Positions 37,642 to 45,906 of a stretch of DNA of 64,000 nt are shown piece by piece. Position 1 is the first letter of the stretch. Each line of letters begins with the position of its first letter. Source of the stretch: Homoserinibacter sp. YIM 151385 (lineage in GTDB: Bacteria; Actinomycetota; Actinomycetes; Actinomycetales; Microbacteriaceae). The stretch lies in the NCBI RefSeq assembly GCF_027912415.1, contig NZ_CP115175.1:806001-870000 (forward strand), in the 5' to 3' direction. Below the pieces are notes generated by a model, which ran no database searches, was not told the origin of the DNA, and saw nothing but the letters and a program-made list of their open reading frames with translations. The translations under genes were made by a program, and so were the position numbers.

Positions 37642-40600
37642 TCACTCGACGACGACGAGCAGGTCTCCCGCGTCGACCTGCTGGGTGGTCGGGATCGCGA
37701 GCCGGCGGACGGTGCCGCCGACCGGGCTCGTGATCGCGGCCTCCATCTTCATGGCCTCGATCGAGGCGACCGGCGCTCCGGCCTCCACGACATCCCCCTC
37801 GGCGACCTTGAGGGTCACGACGCCCGAGAACGGGGCCGCCACCTGCCCGGGCTTCGAGGCGTCGGCCTTCTCGGCGCTCGTGACCTCGACCTCGATCGAG
37901 CGGTCGCGGACGAAGACGGGGCGGAGCTGGCCGTTGAGCGTCGTCATGACGGTCCGCATGCCCTTCTCGTCCGCCTCGCCGATCGCCTCGAGCCCGACGA
38001 AGAGCTGGACGCCGCGCGAGATCTCGACGACGTGCTCGACCCCCGGGCGCAGCCCGTAGAGGTAGTCGAGGGTGTCGACGACCGAGAGGTCCCCGAAGAG
38101 CTCCCGCATCTGCTCGAACTGCTTCGTCGGCTCGGCGAAGAGGAGGCGGTTGAGCGTCGTGCGGCGCTCCGCCGGCTCCCCCGCGAGGGCGGCGAGGTCG
38201 GTCTCGGAGACCGCCTCGACGCCGGCCTTCACGTCGCGCCCCTCGAGCACCTTCGAGCGGAAGGGCTCCGGCCAGCCGCCGGGCAGGTCGCCGAGCTCGC
38301 CGGCCATGAAGCCGATCACCGAGTCGGGGATGTCGTACTTCTGCGGGTTCCGCTCGAAGTCGGCCGGGTCCGCGTCCGCCGCGACGAGCGCGAGGGCGAG
38401 GTCGCCGACGACCTTGGAGGACGGCGTCACCTTCGGCGGGCGGCCGAGCATCTCGGAGGCCGCCGCGTAGTAGTCCTCGATCTTCTCGAAGTGGTCGGCC
38501 AGGCCGAGCGCGATCGCCTGCTGGCGCAGGTTCGAGAGCTGCCCGCCCGGGATCTCGTGCTTGTAGACCCGGCCGGTCGGGCCCGGGAGCCCGGACTCGA
38601 AGGGCTTGTAGGCGCCGCGCACGGCCTCCCAGTAGGGCTCGAGGTCGCTCACGGCCTGCAGCGGGATGCCGGTGTCGCGCTCGGTGTGCGCGGTCGCGGC
38701 GATGAGCGCGGAGGCCGAGGGCTGGCTCGTCGTGCCGGCCATCGGCGCGCTCGCGACATCCACCGCGTCCACGCCGACCCGGCTGGCCGCGAGGAGCGTC
38801 GCGAGCTGGCCGCCCGCCGTGTCGTGGGTGTGCAGGTGCACGGGCAGCTCGAACCGGTCGCGGAGGGCCGTGACGAGCTGCTCGGCGGCGCCGGCGCGCA
38901 GCAGACCCGCCATGTCCTTGATCGCGAGGACGTGGGCGCCCGCATCGACGATCTGCTCCGCGAGGCGGAGGTAGTAGTCGAGCGTGTAGAGGTCCTCGGC
39001 CGGGTCGAGCAGGTCGCCCGTGTAGCAGAGCGCGACCTCGGCGACGCTCGTGCCCGTCTCGAGCACGGCGTCGATCGCGGGGCGCATCTGGTCGACGTCG
39101 TTGAGGGCGTCGAAGATGCGGAAGACGTCGACGCCCGTCGCGGTCGCCTCGCGCACGAAGGAGGAGGTCACCTCGGTCGGGTACGGGGTGTAGCCGACCG
39201 TGTTGCGGCCGCGCAGCAGCATCTGGATCGCGACGTTCGGGAGCGCCTCGCGCATGGCGCCGAGCCGCTCCCAGGGGTCCTCGCCGAGGAAGCGGAGGGC
39301 GACGTCGTAGGTCGCGCCGCCCCAGGCCTCGACCGAGAGCAGCTGCGGGGTCATCCGCGCGACGTGCGGCATCACCGCGACGAGGTCGCGGGTGCGCACG
39401 CGCGTCGCGAGGAGCGACTGGTGCGCGTCGCGGAAGGTCGTGTCGGTGACGGCGAGGGCGGTCTGCTGGCGGAGCGCCGCGGCGAAGCCGGCGGGACCGA
39501 GCTCCTGGAGGCGCTGGCGGGATCCCGCCGGCGCCGGCTGCTCGAGATCGAGCGCGGGGAGCTTGAGCGCGGGGTCGATCGCGTGGCCGAGGGCGCCGTT
39601 CGGCTGGTTGACCGTGACGTCGGCCAGCCAGTTGAGCACCTTCGTGCCGCGGTCGCGCGACTCGCGACCGCGGAGGAGCTCGGGACGCTCCTCGATGAAG
39701 AGCGTCGAGAGGTCGCCGCGGATGAAGGCCGGGTCGTCGAGCACGGCCCGCACGAAGGGGATGTTCGTGGAGACGCCGCGGATGCGGAACTCGTCGAGAC
39801 CGCGCCGAGCGCGCGCGACGGCGGCCGGGAAGTCGCGGCCGCGCACCGTCATCTTCGCGAGCATGGAGTCGAAGTGCGGGCTGATCTGGGCGCCCGTCTG
39901 CACCGTGCCGCCGTCGAGGCGGATGCCGGCGCCGCCCGGCGAGCGGTAGGTCGTGATCTTGCCGGTGTCGGGACGGAAGCCGTCGGCCGGGTCCTCCGTC
40001 GTGATGCGGGCCTGGATCGCCGCCCCGCGCAGGTGCACGGTCTCGGGGCCGAGCCCGAGCTCGGCGAGCGTCGCGCCCGCGGCGATGCGCATCTGCGACT
40101 GCACGAGGTCGACGTCCGTGACCTCCTCGGTCACGGTGTGCTCGACCTGGATGCGCGGGTTCATCTCGATGAAGACGTGCTCGCCCTTGCGATCGCCCGC
40201 CGTGTCGAGCAGGAACTCGACGGTGCCCGCGTTGACGTAGCCGATCGACTCGGCGAAGGCGATCGCGTCGCGGTACAGCGCGTCGCGGGTCGCCTGGTCG
40301 AGGTTCGGCGCGGGCGCGATCTCGATGACCTTCTGGTTGCGGCGCTGCACCGAGCAGTCGCGCTCGAAGAGGTGCATCGTGTGCCCCGAGGCGTCGGCGA
40401 GGATCTGGACCTCGATGTGCCGGGGGCGGATGACCGCCTGCTCGAGGAACATGGTCGCGTCGCCGAAGGCGCTGTCGGCCTCGCGCATGGCGGCCTCGAG
40501 CGCCTCGCGGAGGTCCTCGCGGCGCTCGACACGGCGCATGCCGCGCCCGCCGCCGCCCGCGACCGCCTTCGCGAAGACGGGGAAGCCGATGCGGTCCGCC

Positions 40601-41040
40601 TCGCTGAGGAGAAGCTCGATATCGGTCGTCGCGGGGCTCGAGTCGAGCACCGGCACGCCCGCGTCGATCGCGTGCTGCTTCGCGGTGACCTTGTTGCCCG
40701 CCATCTCGAGCACGTGCTCGGGCGGGCCGATGAAGGTGATGCCCGCCTCGGCCGCCGCGTGGGCGAGGTCCGGATTCTCGGAGAGGAAGCCGTAGCCGGG
40801 GTAGATGGCGTCGGCACCCGACTCCCTCGCGACCCGGATGATCTCCGAGACGTCGAGGTAGGCGCGGACGGGGTGGCCCTTCTCCCCGATGAGGTACGCC
40901 TCGTCCGCCTTCAGGCGGTGCATCGAGTTGCGGTCCTCGTACGGATAGACGGCGACCGTCTTGGCCCCGAGCTCATAGGCGGCGCGGAAGGCGCGGATCG
41001 CGATCTCACCGCGATTGGCAACCAGGATCTTCTCGAACAT
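37642..41040 (-). CDS. pyc: Pyruvate carboxylase
   Basis: The protein has 1132 residues in one chain: biotin carboxylase (1-450, MFEKILVANRGEIAIRAF, AGGGGRGMRRV, EMNPRIQVEHTVTEEVT), carboxyltransferase (about 500-970, TDTTFRDAHQSLLATRVR, AIKDMAGLLRAGAA) and C-terminal biotin carrier with the biotinylated Lys in EAMKMEA (Lys 1098). It makes oxaloacetate from pyruvate to refill the TCA cycle and depends on biotin, which links it to the bioY operon at 57-62 kb. ATG 41040 is preceded by GAGAGGAA. Confidence 0.98.
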   Translation of the reverse strand: MFEKILVANRGEIAIRAFRAAYELGAKTVAVYPYEDRNSMHRLKADEAYLIGEKGHPVRAYLDVSEIIRVARESGADAIYPGYGFLSENPDLAHAAAEAGITFIGPPEHVLEMAGNKVTAKQHAIDAGVPVLDSSPATTDIELLLSEADRIGFPVFAKAVAGGGGRGMRRVERREDLREALEAAMREADSAFGDATMFLEQAVIRPRHIEVQILADASGHTMHLFERDCSVQRRNQKVIEIAPAPNLDQATRDALYRDAIAFAESIGYVNAGTVEFLLDTAGDRKGEHVFIEMNPRIQVEHTVTEEVTDVDLVQSQMRIAAGATLAELGLGPETVHLRGAAIQARITTEDPADGFRPDTGKITTYRSPGGAGIRLDGGTVQTGAQISPHFDSMLAKMTVRGRDFPAAVARARRGLDEFRIRGVSTNIPFVRAVLDDPAFIRGDLSTLFIEERPELLRGRESRDRGTKVLNWLADVTVNQPNGALGHAIDPALKLPALDLEQPAPAGSRQRLQELGPAGFAAALRQQTALAVTDTTFRDAHQSLLATRVRTRDLVAVMPHVARMTPQLLSVEAWGGATYDVALRFLGEDPWERLGAMREALPNVAIQMLLRGRNTVGYTPYPTEVTSSFVREATATGVDVFRIFDALNDVDQMRPAIDAVLETGTSVAEVALCYTGDLLDPAEDLYTLDYYLRLAEQIVDAGAHVLAIKDMAGLLRAGAAEQLVTALRDRFELPVHLHTHDTAGGQLATLLAASRVGVDAVDVASAPMAGTTSQPSASALIAATAHTERDTGIPLQAVSDLEPYWEAVRGAYKPFESGLPGPTGRVYKHEIPGGQLSNLRQQAIALGLADHFEKIEDYYAAASEMLGRPPKVTPSSKVVGDLALALVAADADPADFERNPQKYDIPDSVIGFMAGELGDLPGGWPEPFRSKVLEGRDVKAGVEAVSETDLAALAGEPAERRTTLNRLLFAEPTKQFEQMRELFGDLSVVDTLDYLYGLRPGVEHVVEISRGVQLFVGLEAIGEADEKGMRTVMTTLNGQLRPVFVRDRSIEVEVTSAEKADASKPGQVAAPFSGVVTLKVAEGDVVEAGAPVASIEAMKMEAAITSPVGGTVRRLAIPTTQQVDAGDLLVVVE

Positions 41041-41150
41041 CGATTCCTCTCGACCCCCCAAGCCTAGGGGCGCGCGACCGGGTCTCCACGCCATCCCCCG
41101 TCGTTATCAACTTGTGTTCTTTCAGGCAGGCCGCGGTAGTGTCTTTCTTC

Positions 41151-41975
41151 GTGCACGTACTCAGCGTCAGCTCCCTGAAGGGGGGCGTGGGAAAGACCAC
41201 CGTGACGCTCGGGCTCGCCTCGGCGGCCTTCGCGAAGGGCCTCAAGACGCTCGTCGTGGATCTGGACCCGCAGTCGGATGTCTCGACCGGCATGGACATC
41301 GCGGTCGCCGGCCACCTCAACGTCGCCGACGTCCTCGCCTCGCCGAAGGAGAAGATCGTCCGCTCGGCGATCGCCCCGAGCGGCTGGACCCGTGGTCGCA
41401 GCGGGACGATCGACGTCCTCATCGGCTCCCCCTCCGCCATCAACTTCGACGGGCCGCACCCCTCGATCCGCGACATCTGGAAGCTCGAGGAGGCGCTCGC
41501 GCACGTCGAGAGCGAGTACGAGCTGGTCCTCATCGACTGCGCGCCCTCGCTCAACGCGCTCACCCGCACCGCCTGGGCCGCGAGCGACCGCGTCGCCGTC
41601 GTGACGGAGCCGGGCCTCTTCTCGGTCGCCGCCGCCGACCGCGCGCTCCGCGCGATCGAGGAGATCCGCCGCGGTCTCTCCCCCCGCCTCCAGCCGCTCG
41701 GCATCATCGTGAACCGCGCGCGGGTGCAGTCGCTCGAGCACCAGTTCCGCATCAAGGAGCTGCGCGACATGTTCGGCCCGCTCGTGCTCTCGCCGCAGCT
41801 GCCGGAGCGCACCTCGCTGCAGCAGGCGCAGGGCGCCGCGAAGCCGCTCCACGTCTGGCCCGGCGAGAGCGCGCAGGAGATGGCGCACCACTTCGACGTG
41901 TTGCTCGACCGGGTGCTGCGCACGGCGCGGATCGGGATCCCCGCGGGCGCCGCCGCGGCGCCGCCGCAGGGCTGA
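41151..41975 (+). CDS. Orphan ParA-family ATPase
   Basis: The protein has 274 residues and starts directly with VLSVSSLKGGVGKTTVTLGLA (deviant Walker A), then LVVDLDPQSDVSTGMD and LVLIDCAPSLNALTRTA. There is no parB gene or parS site beside it, so it is not the chromosome-segregation ParA. A ParA-like protein of this kind (PldP) affects division-site placement in Corynebacterium glutamicum; the division regulators next door make a similar role possible. GTG 41151 lies eight bases after TAGTGT (41137-41142), suggesting a leaderless mRNA. Confidence 0.85.
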   Translation: MHVLSVSSLKGGVGKTTVTLGLASAAFAKGLKTLVVDLDPQSDVSTGMDIAVAGHLNVADVLASPKEKIVRSAIAPSGWTRGRSGTIDVLIGSPSAINFDGPHPSIRDIWKLEEALAHVESEYELVLIDCAPSLNALTRTAWAASDRVAVVTEPGLFSVAAADRALRAIEEIRRGLSPRLQPLGIIVNRARVQSLEHQFRIKELRDMFGPLVLSPQLPERTSLQQAQGAAKPLHVWPGESAQEMAHHFDVLLDRVLRTARIGIPAGAAAAPPQG

Positions 41976-41981
41976 CGCGAG

Positions 41982-42031
41982 GCGGAGCAGTCGACCGGCC
42001 GCCGCGGCGGCAGAGCAGCGGAGCGGTCGAC
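41982..42031. repeat. Direct and inverted repeats between parA-like and MerR genes
   Basis: GCGGAGCAGTCGAC (41982-41995) and GCGGAGCGGTCGAC (42018-42031) are direct repeats differing in one base. Within them GTCGACCG (41990-41997) and CGGTCGAC (42024-42031) are inverted, enclosing a 14-bp palindrome GCCGCCGCGGCGGC (41998-42011). It lies between convergent genes and could be a terminator or a protein site; there is no T-run. Confidence 0.45.
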
Positions 42032-42044
42032 GCGGCGAGGAGGC

Positions 42045-42602
42045 CTAGGAGGCCTCGGCCTTGCGCTGACGGCGAGCCGCGAGCTCGTCCGCCGGGTCCT
42101 CGGCGGGCTCGGGCGCGTCGAGCTCGACGAGGCTCGACTCGACCTCGCGGAGGACCTTGCCCACGGCGATGCCGAAGACGCCCTGCCCCTGGCGGACGAG
42201 GTCGATGACCTCGTCGTCGGAGGTGCAGAGGTAGACGCTCGCGCCGTCCGACATGAGGGTCGTCTGCGCGAGGTCGTCGACGCCGGACTCACGGAGCTGG
42301 CCGATCGCGGTGCGGATCTGCTGGAGCGAGATGCCGGTGTCGAGGAGCCGCTTCACGAGCTTGAGCACGAGGATGTCGCGGAAGCCGTAGAGGCGCTGCG
42401 ACCCGGAGCCGGCCGCGCCGCGCACGGTCGGCTCGACGAGCTGGGTGCGTGCCCAGTAGTCGAGCTGACGGTAGGAGATGCCGGCCGCCCGCGCCGCCAC
42501 GGCGCCGCGGTAGCCCGCGTCGGCGTCCAGATCCGGGAGGCCGTCGGTGAACAGCAGACCGAGGTCGTAGCGGGAGTCGTCGCTCCGGCCCGCTTCACTC
42601 AT
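42045..42602 (-). CDS. MerR-family regulator, division-linked second paralogue
   Basis: The protein has 185 residues. The helix-turn-helix YRGAVAARAAGISYRQLDYWARTQLVEPTVR lies inside the first 75 residues, followed by LYGFRDILVLKLVKRLLDTGISLQQIRTAI and an acidic C-terminal part without cysteine clusters, so no metal sensing is expected. It is the neighbour conserved next to FtsR in actinobacteria. Its promoter carries a 19-bp dyad and a GACAC element shared with ftsZ, suggesting control together with division. A C-terminal Arg/Lys tail may aid DNA binding. Confidence 0.88.
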   Translation of the reverse strand: MSEAGRSDDSRYDLGLLFTDGLPDLDADAGYRGAVAARAAGISYRQLDYWARTQLVEPTVRGAAGSGSQRLYGFRDILVLKLVKRLLDTGISLQQIRTAIGQLRESGVDDLAQTTLMSDGASVYLCTSDDEVIDLVRQGQGVFGIAVGKVLREVESSLVELDAPEPAEDPADELAARRQRKAEAS

Positions 42603-42611
42603 GACGATTCC

Positions 42612-42635
42612 TAACCCTCAACTTGAGCTTGAGGT
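42612..42635 (-). promoter_or_regulatory. Candidate FtsR-type operator before the MerR gene
   Basis: CCTCAA (42616-42621), seven bases and TTGAGG (42629-42634) form a perfect 19-bp dyad. It lies between TTGCAC and TAGGAA on the minus strand, an extended 19-20 base spacer typical for MerR-activated promoters. The same dyad stands before ftsZ (10517-10535). The transcript would begin at or very near the ATG at 42602. Confidence 0.6.
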
Positions 42636-42706
42636 GCAAGCTCCCGTGGTCCCTCACGCTACCCACGCGACCGCCCCCGGGCAACGACATCCGTGCGAAC
42701 TCGCGG

Positions 42707-42721
42707 CGTGTCGCGCGAAAT
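42707..42721 (-). promoter_or_regulatory. GACAC-type element upstream of the MerR gene
   Basis: The plus strand reads CGTGTCGCGCGAAAT, i.e. ATTTCGCGCGACACG toward the gene, 106 bases before its start and 74 bases from the dyad. The ftsZ copy is 78 bases from its dyad, so the spacing is nearly kept. Confidence 0.45.
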
Positions 42722-42736
42722 CGATCCGGCCCGCAC

Positions 42737-43438
42737 CTAGAGCCGGCTCAGCGCCGAGCGGATGAGGCTCGAGCGCACGACCTCGAGCTGGCCCGCGATC
42801 TCGCGCGCCATCTCGGCGGCCTTCGCCCGGCTCGACGCGTCCTTGCGACGCGCGACCGGGATGAGCGCGCTCTCGATGAGCCCCAGCTCGCGCTCCGCCG
42901 CCGCGCGGAAGCCGCGCAGGTGGCGCGGCTCGATGCCCGAGCGCTGCAGCTCCACGAGCGCTCTCAGCACCGAGAGCGCCTCCTCGCCGTAGTGGTCGGC
43001 GGGGACGATGAGGGAGGCCGACACGGCATCCGAGAGGAGCATCGCGTTCGCGCCCGCCTCCCGGACCAGCTCCTCGCGCGACAGCCGCCGCTCGCTCGGC
43101 AGCATCGACGGCGAGGCGACCTGCCGGCCGCCCGGCAGGACCGGCTCGCGCCCGGCATCCAGGTCGTCGAGGTAGCCGCGGATGACCTTGAGCGGGAGGT
43201 AGTGGTCGCGCTGCATCGAGAGGATGAGCCGAAGCCGCTCGAGATCGGCGCCGGAGAACTTGCGGTACCCGGACTCCGTGCGCGCGGGCGAGATGAGCTG
43301 GCGCTCCTCGAGGAAGCGCAGCTTCGACGGCGTGAGATCCGGGAACTCCGGGTTCAGCCGCGCGAGCACCTGCCCGATGCTGAGGAGCTGGCTCGACGGG
43401 GCCCCGGGCACCCTGGCCTGGGAGGCGCCGGCCGGCAC
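42737..43438 (-). CDS. ftsR: FtsR-like MerR-family transcriptional regulator
   Basis: The protein has 233 residues. After 17 flexible residues comes the HTH: LLSIGQVLARLNPEFPDLTPSKLRFLE, then GYRKFSGADLERLRLILSMQRDHYLPLKVIRGYLDDLD, the arrangement of FtsR, a MerR protein that activates ftsZ in Corynebacterium glutamicum. The rest is helical. Position directly after the GarA/OdhI-type gene matches that organism. The GTG start overlaps the stop of the FHA gene by one base (TAGTG), so both are co-translated. Target sites proposed before ftsZ and the MerR gene. Confidence 0.85.
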   Translation of the reverse strand: MPAGASQARVPGAPSSQLLSIGQVLARLNPEFPDLTPSKLRFLEERQLISPARTESGYRKFSGADLERLRLILSMQRDHYLPLKVIRGYLDDLDAGREPVLPGGRQVASPSMLPSERRLSREELVREAGANAMLLSDAVSASLIVPADHYGEEALSVLRALVELQRSGIEPRHLRGFRAAAERELGLIESALIPVARRKDASSRAKAAEMAREIAGQLEVVRSSLIRSALSRL

Positions 43439-43926
43439 TACCGGCCCGCCGCGGCCGCGAGATCCAGGCGGGAGGCGTAGAAGGTCAGGCGGAACTTGCC
43501 GACCTGGACCTCGGCGCCGTCCGTGAGCAGCGCGGACTCGATCCGGACGCCGTCGAAGTAGGTGCCGTTGAGGGAGCCGAGGTCGCGGACCTGGAACGCC
43601 GTGCCCATGCGGATGAACTCCGCGTGGCGCCGCGAGACGGTCACGTCGTCGAGGAAGATCTCGGCGTCGGGGTGGCGGCCCACCGTCGTGACGTCGGCGT
43701 CGAGGAGGAACCGCGCACCGACGTTCGGGCCGCGCCGCACCACGAGGAGCGCCGAGGCCGAGGGCAGGGCGCCGATGGCCTCCTGCTCCTCCATGGAGAC
43801 GCCGGCCTCCATCGCCGCGAGCTGCTGGACGAACTCGTCGGTGAAGTGGGCCGTCGTGTCGGCGCTGGGGCTGGATGCCGGCTGCGGGTGCTGTCCACCC
43901 TGACCGGAAGCTTCGTGGTCGACCAT
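43438..43926 (-). CDS. garA: FHA-domain protein, GarA/OdhI type
   Basis: The protein has 162 residues. The C-terminal FHA domain has VGRHPDAEIFLDDVTVSRRHAEF and GSLNGTYFDG, with the Arg, Ser, His and Asn of phosphothreonine binding. The N-terminal Thr pair in DTTAHF (Thr 24, Thr 25) corresponds to the ETTS phosphorylation motif of GarA/OdhI, with changes around it. In relatives the unphosphorylated protein inhibits 2-oxoglutarate dehydrogenase and phosphorylation by PknB/PknG releases it. ATG 43926 follows GGAGGT. Spaced 11 bases after pgsA. Confidence 0.9.
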   Translation of the reverse strand: MVDHEASGQGGQHPQPASSPSADTTAHFTDEFVQQLAAMEAGVSMEEQEAIGALPSASALLVVRRGPNVGARFLLDADVTTVGRHPDAEIFLDDVTVSRRHAEFIRMGTAFQVRDLGSLNGTYFDGVRIESALLTDGAEVQVGKFRLTFYASRLDLAAAAGR

Positions 43927-43937
43927 CGTGACCTCCT

Positions 43938-44540
43938 TCAGCTGTCCAGCGTATCCGATCCCGCCTCCTGCGGAACCCTCGCGAGACGCACCACCCGGAC
44001 GGTCTCCCGCGCGTAGGCGAAGCCCGCCCACCAGTACAGGTACGCGCCCCAGATGAGGGCGGCCCAGCCGATCGGCGCCGCGATCGGCGCCGCCGCCGGG
44101 AAGGCCGCCGCGAGCAGGACGACCGGGAACCCGAGGAGGAGGCAGAAGGTGCCCATCTTGCCGAGGCTGTGCACCGGGAGGGGTCCGTAGCCGTGCCGTG
44201 CGAGCACGAGGCCGAGGCCGATCAGCAGGGCCTCGCGGGCGATGATGACGAGCGGGAACCACCACGGCACGATGCCGGCGATCGTGATGCCGAGCAGGGT
44301 CGTGAGGATGTAGAGCCGGTCGGCGGCGGGATCCAGCAGCTGGCCGAGGCGCGTGACCTGGCCGAAGCGGCGCGCGATGTAGCCGTCGGCGAAGTCGGTG
44401 ATGCTCGAGACGGCGAGGGTGAGGACCGCGTAGCCGTACTGCTCGGTCACCATGAGCACGATGAAGACCGGGATCAGGAGGAGCCGGAGCAGGCTCAGCA
44501 GATTGGGGATCGTCACGACCCTCGAGCTGACCATCGTCAT
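43938..44540 (-). CDS. pgsA: CDP-diacylglycerol--glycerol-3-phosphate phosphatidyltransferase
   Basis: The protein has 200 residues with about five membrane segments. The CDP-alcohol phosphatidyltransferase motif DGX2ARX8GX3DX3D is intact (from DGYIARRF to LLDPAADRL). It makes phosphatidylglycerol phosphate. ATG 44540 has GGAGG seven bases upstream; ATG 44534 is also in frame. A TAGACT box (reverse of 44560-44565) gives a leader of about 15 bases. First gene of pgsA-garA-ftsR. Confidence 0.92.
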   Translation of the reverse strand: MTMVSSRVVTIPNLLSLLRLLLIPVFIVLMVTEQYGYAVLTLAVSSITDFADGYIARRFGQVTRLGQLLDPAADRLYILTTLLGITIAGIVPWWFPLVIIAREALLIGLGLVLARHGYGPLPVHSLGKMGTFCLLLGFPVVLLAAAFPAAAPIAAPIGWAALIWGAYLYWWAGFAYARETVRVVRLARVPQEAGSDTLDS

Positions 44541-44591
44541 CCACCGACCTCCGCTGTCGAGTCTAGAGTGCGGGCTCGCTAGAATCCGCGC

Positions 44592-45419
44592 ATGGAGCCG
44601 CTCGCCGTCGTGCTCGCGATCGCCGCGACGCTCGCGCTCGGCACCTGGACCGCGGGCCGCGTCACGGGCGACGCCTCGTGGGTCGACCGGATCTGGTCGC
44701 TCGCGCCGCCCGTCTACGTCGCCGTCTTCGCGGCCTTCGCCGGGTTCCTCGATCCCCGGCTCGACATCATGGCGCTCCTCGCGGCGCTCTGGGGCGCCCG
44801 GCTCACCGTGAACCTCGCCCGGCGCGGCGGCTACCGCGGCGTCGAGGACCATCGCTGGGCGATCCTGCGCGCGCGGATGTCTCGGCGGCGGTGGATCGCC
44901 TTCGACGCGCTCGTCATCCAGCTGGGCCGGCACGCGATCCTCGTCCTCATCGCCCTCCCGGCGCTCACCGCGTACCAGCACCGCGGCGAGCGCTTCGGCG
45001 CGCTCGATGCGGCCGCGTCCGCCCTCTTCCTCCTCGCGCTCGCCGGTGAGACGATCGCCGATCAGCAGCAGTGGGACTTCCGTGCGGCGCGGCGGGAGGC
45101 CGTCGCGCAGGGCCGGGCGATGGGGCCGGGATTCCCGACGACGGGCCTGTGGGCCTGGTCGCGGCATCCCAACCACCTCTTCGAGCAGTTGCAGTGGTGG
45201 GCCTTCTTCGTGCTGGGGGCCGCCGCGAGCGGCACCCTCCTCCAGTGGACGGCGCTCGGGGCGCTGCTGCTCACGCTCCTCGTCCACGCATCGACCCGGT
45301 TCACGGAGTCGATCTCTCGGTCGCGGCATCCCGGCTACGCGGACTACGCCCGGCGGACGCCCATGCTGCTCCCCCGGCCGCCGCGTGTTGCCCGGCGCGA
45401 GGGCGCGAGCCGGACGTAG
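44592..45419 (+). CDS. DUF1295 (steroid 5-alpha-reductase-like) membrane protein
   Basis: The protein has 275 residues with about seven hydrophobic segments. WVDRIWSLAP near the start, GGYRGVEDHRW in the middle, and the C-terminal GLWAWSRHPNHLFEQLQWW followed by SRHPGYADYARRTP are typical of DUF1295 proteins related to isoprenylcysteine methyltransferases and steroid reductases. The substrate is unknown. ATG 44592 lies six bases after TAGAAT (44580-44585), a clear leaderless start. Divergent from pgsA. Confidence 0.88.
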   Translation: MEPLAVVLAIAATLALGTWTAGRVTGDASWVDRIWSLAPPVYVAVFAAFAGFLDPRLDIMALLAALWGARLTVNLARRGGYRGVEDHRWAILRARMSRRRWIAFDALVIQLGRHAILVLIALPALTAYQHRGERFGALDAAASALFLLALAGETIADQQQWDFRAARREAVAQGRAMGPGFPTTGLWAWSRHPNHLFEQLQWWAFFVLGAAASGTLLQWTALGALLLTLLVHASTRFTESISRSRHPGYADYARRTPMLLPRPPRVARREGASRT

Positions 45420-45429
45420 CCTGGTGCGC

Positions 45430-45906
45430 ATGTCGTGCATCCGCTTCAACACCCCCGCGCAGCGCGCGCAGATGCGCGCCGCCGCCCCCGCGATGCTGAG
45501 CGCCGAGGAGGCCGCCCGGCTGCACCCCGCGCCGCCCGTGACCGCGAGCAAGATCCGCCGCCTCCGCCTCCTCGCGACGCACGCGAACCCCAAGATCCGG
45601 GAGTCGGTGGCCTCGAGCTCCCACACCCCCGCGGACCTCTTCGCGACGCTCGCGAAGGATGCCGACCAGGGCGTGCGCGCCTGCGTCGCCCGCAACGAGG
45701 CGACGCCCTGCGATCTCCTCCGCGACCTCGCGCACGACGAGTCGGATGCGGTCCGCGGCTGGGTCGCGGTGAACTACTTCGTCCCCGCGGACGTCATGGA
45801 CGAGCTGGCCGGAGACGACAGCCGGGTCGTGCGGAGCCTCGTCGCCTGGAAGGCGTCACTCGCCGCCGAGGCCGAGGCCGAGACCGCCGAGCTCGCCCGC
45901 GCGTAG
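45430..45906 (+). CDS. Leucine-rich variant (LRV) repeat protein
   Basis: The protein has 158 residues. From about residue 45 it consists of roughly 24-residue repeats with the pattern HANPKIRESVASSSHTP, VRACVARNEATP, VRGWVAVNYFVP, VRSLVAWKA, as in LRV repeat proteins, an all-helical solenoid for protein contacts. The first 40 residues are not repeat-like. TAGCCT (45417-45422, overlapping the previous stop codon) stands seven bases before the ATG, so it is probably leaderless. Its 3' end overlaps the convergent NUDIX gene by 51 bases. Confidence 0.75.
   Translation: MSCIRFNTPAQRAQMRAAAPAMLSAEEAARLHPAPPVTASKIRRLRLLATHANPKIRESVASSSHTPADLFATLAKDADQGVRACVARNEATPCDLLRDLAHDESDAVRGWVAVNYFVPADVMDELAGDDSRVVRSLVAWKASLAAEAEAETAELARA

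Noticed and set aside
36370-41067. A 1565-residue open frame on the plus strand opposite pyc
   Set aside because: It is the mirror of pyruvate carboxylase and the MinD-like gene: in very GC-rich DNA the antisense frame lacks stops. Its translation is rich in Arg, Asp, Val and Glu without any family motif.
41990-42031. parS centromere site beside the ParA gene
   Set aside because: It does not match the TGTTTCACGTGAAACA-like parS consensus, and no parB is adjacent.
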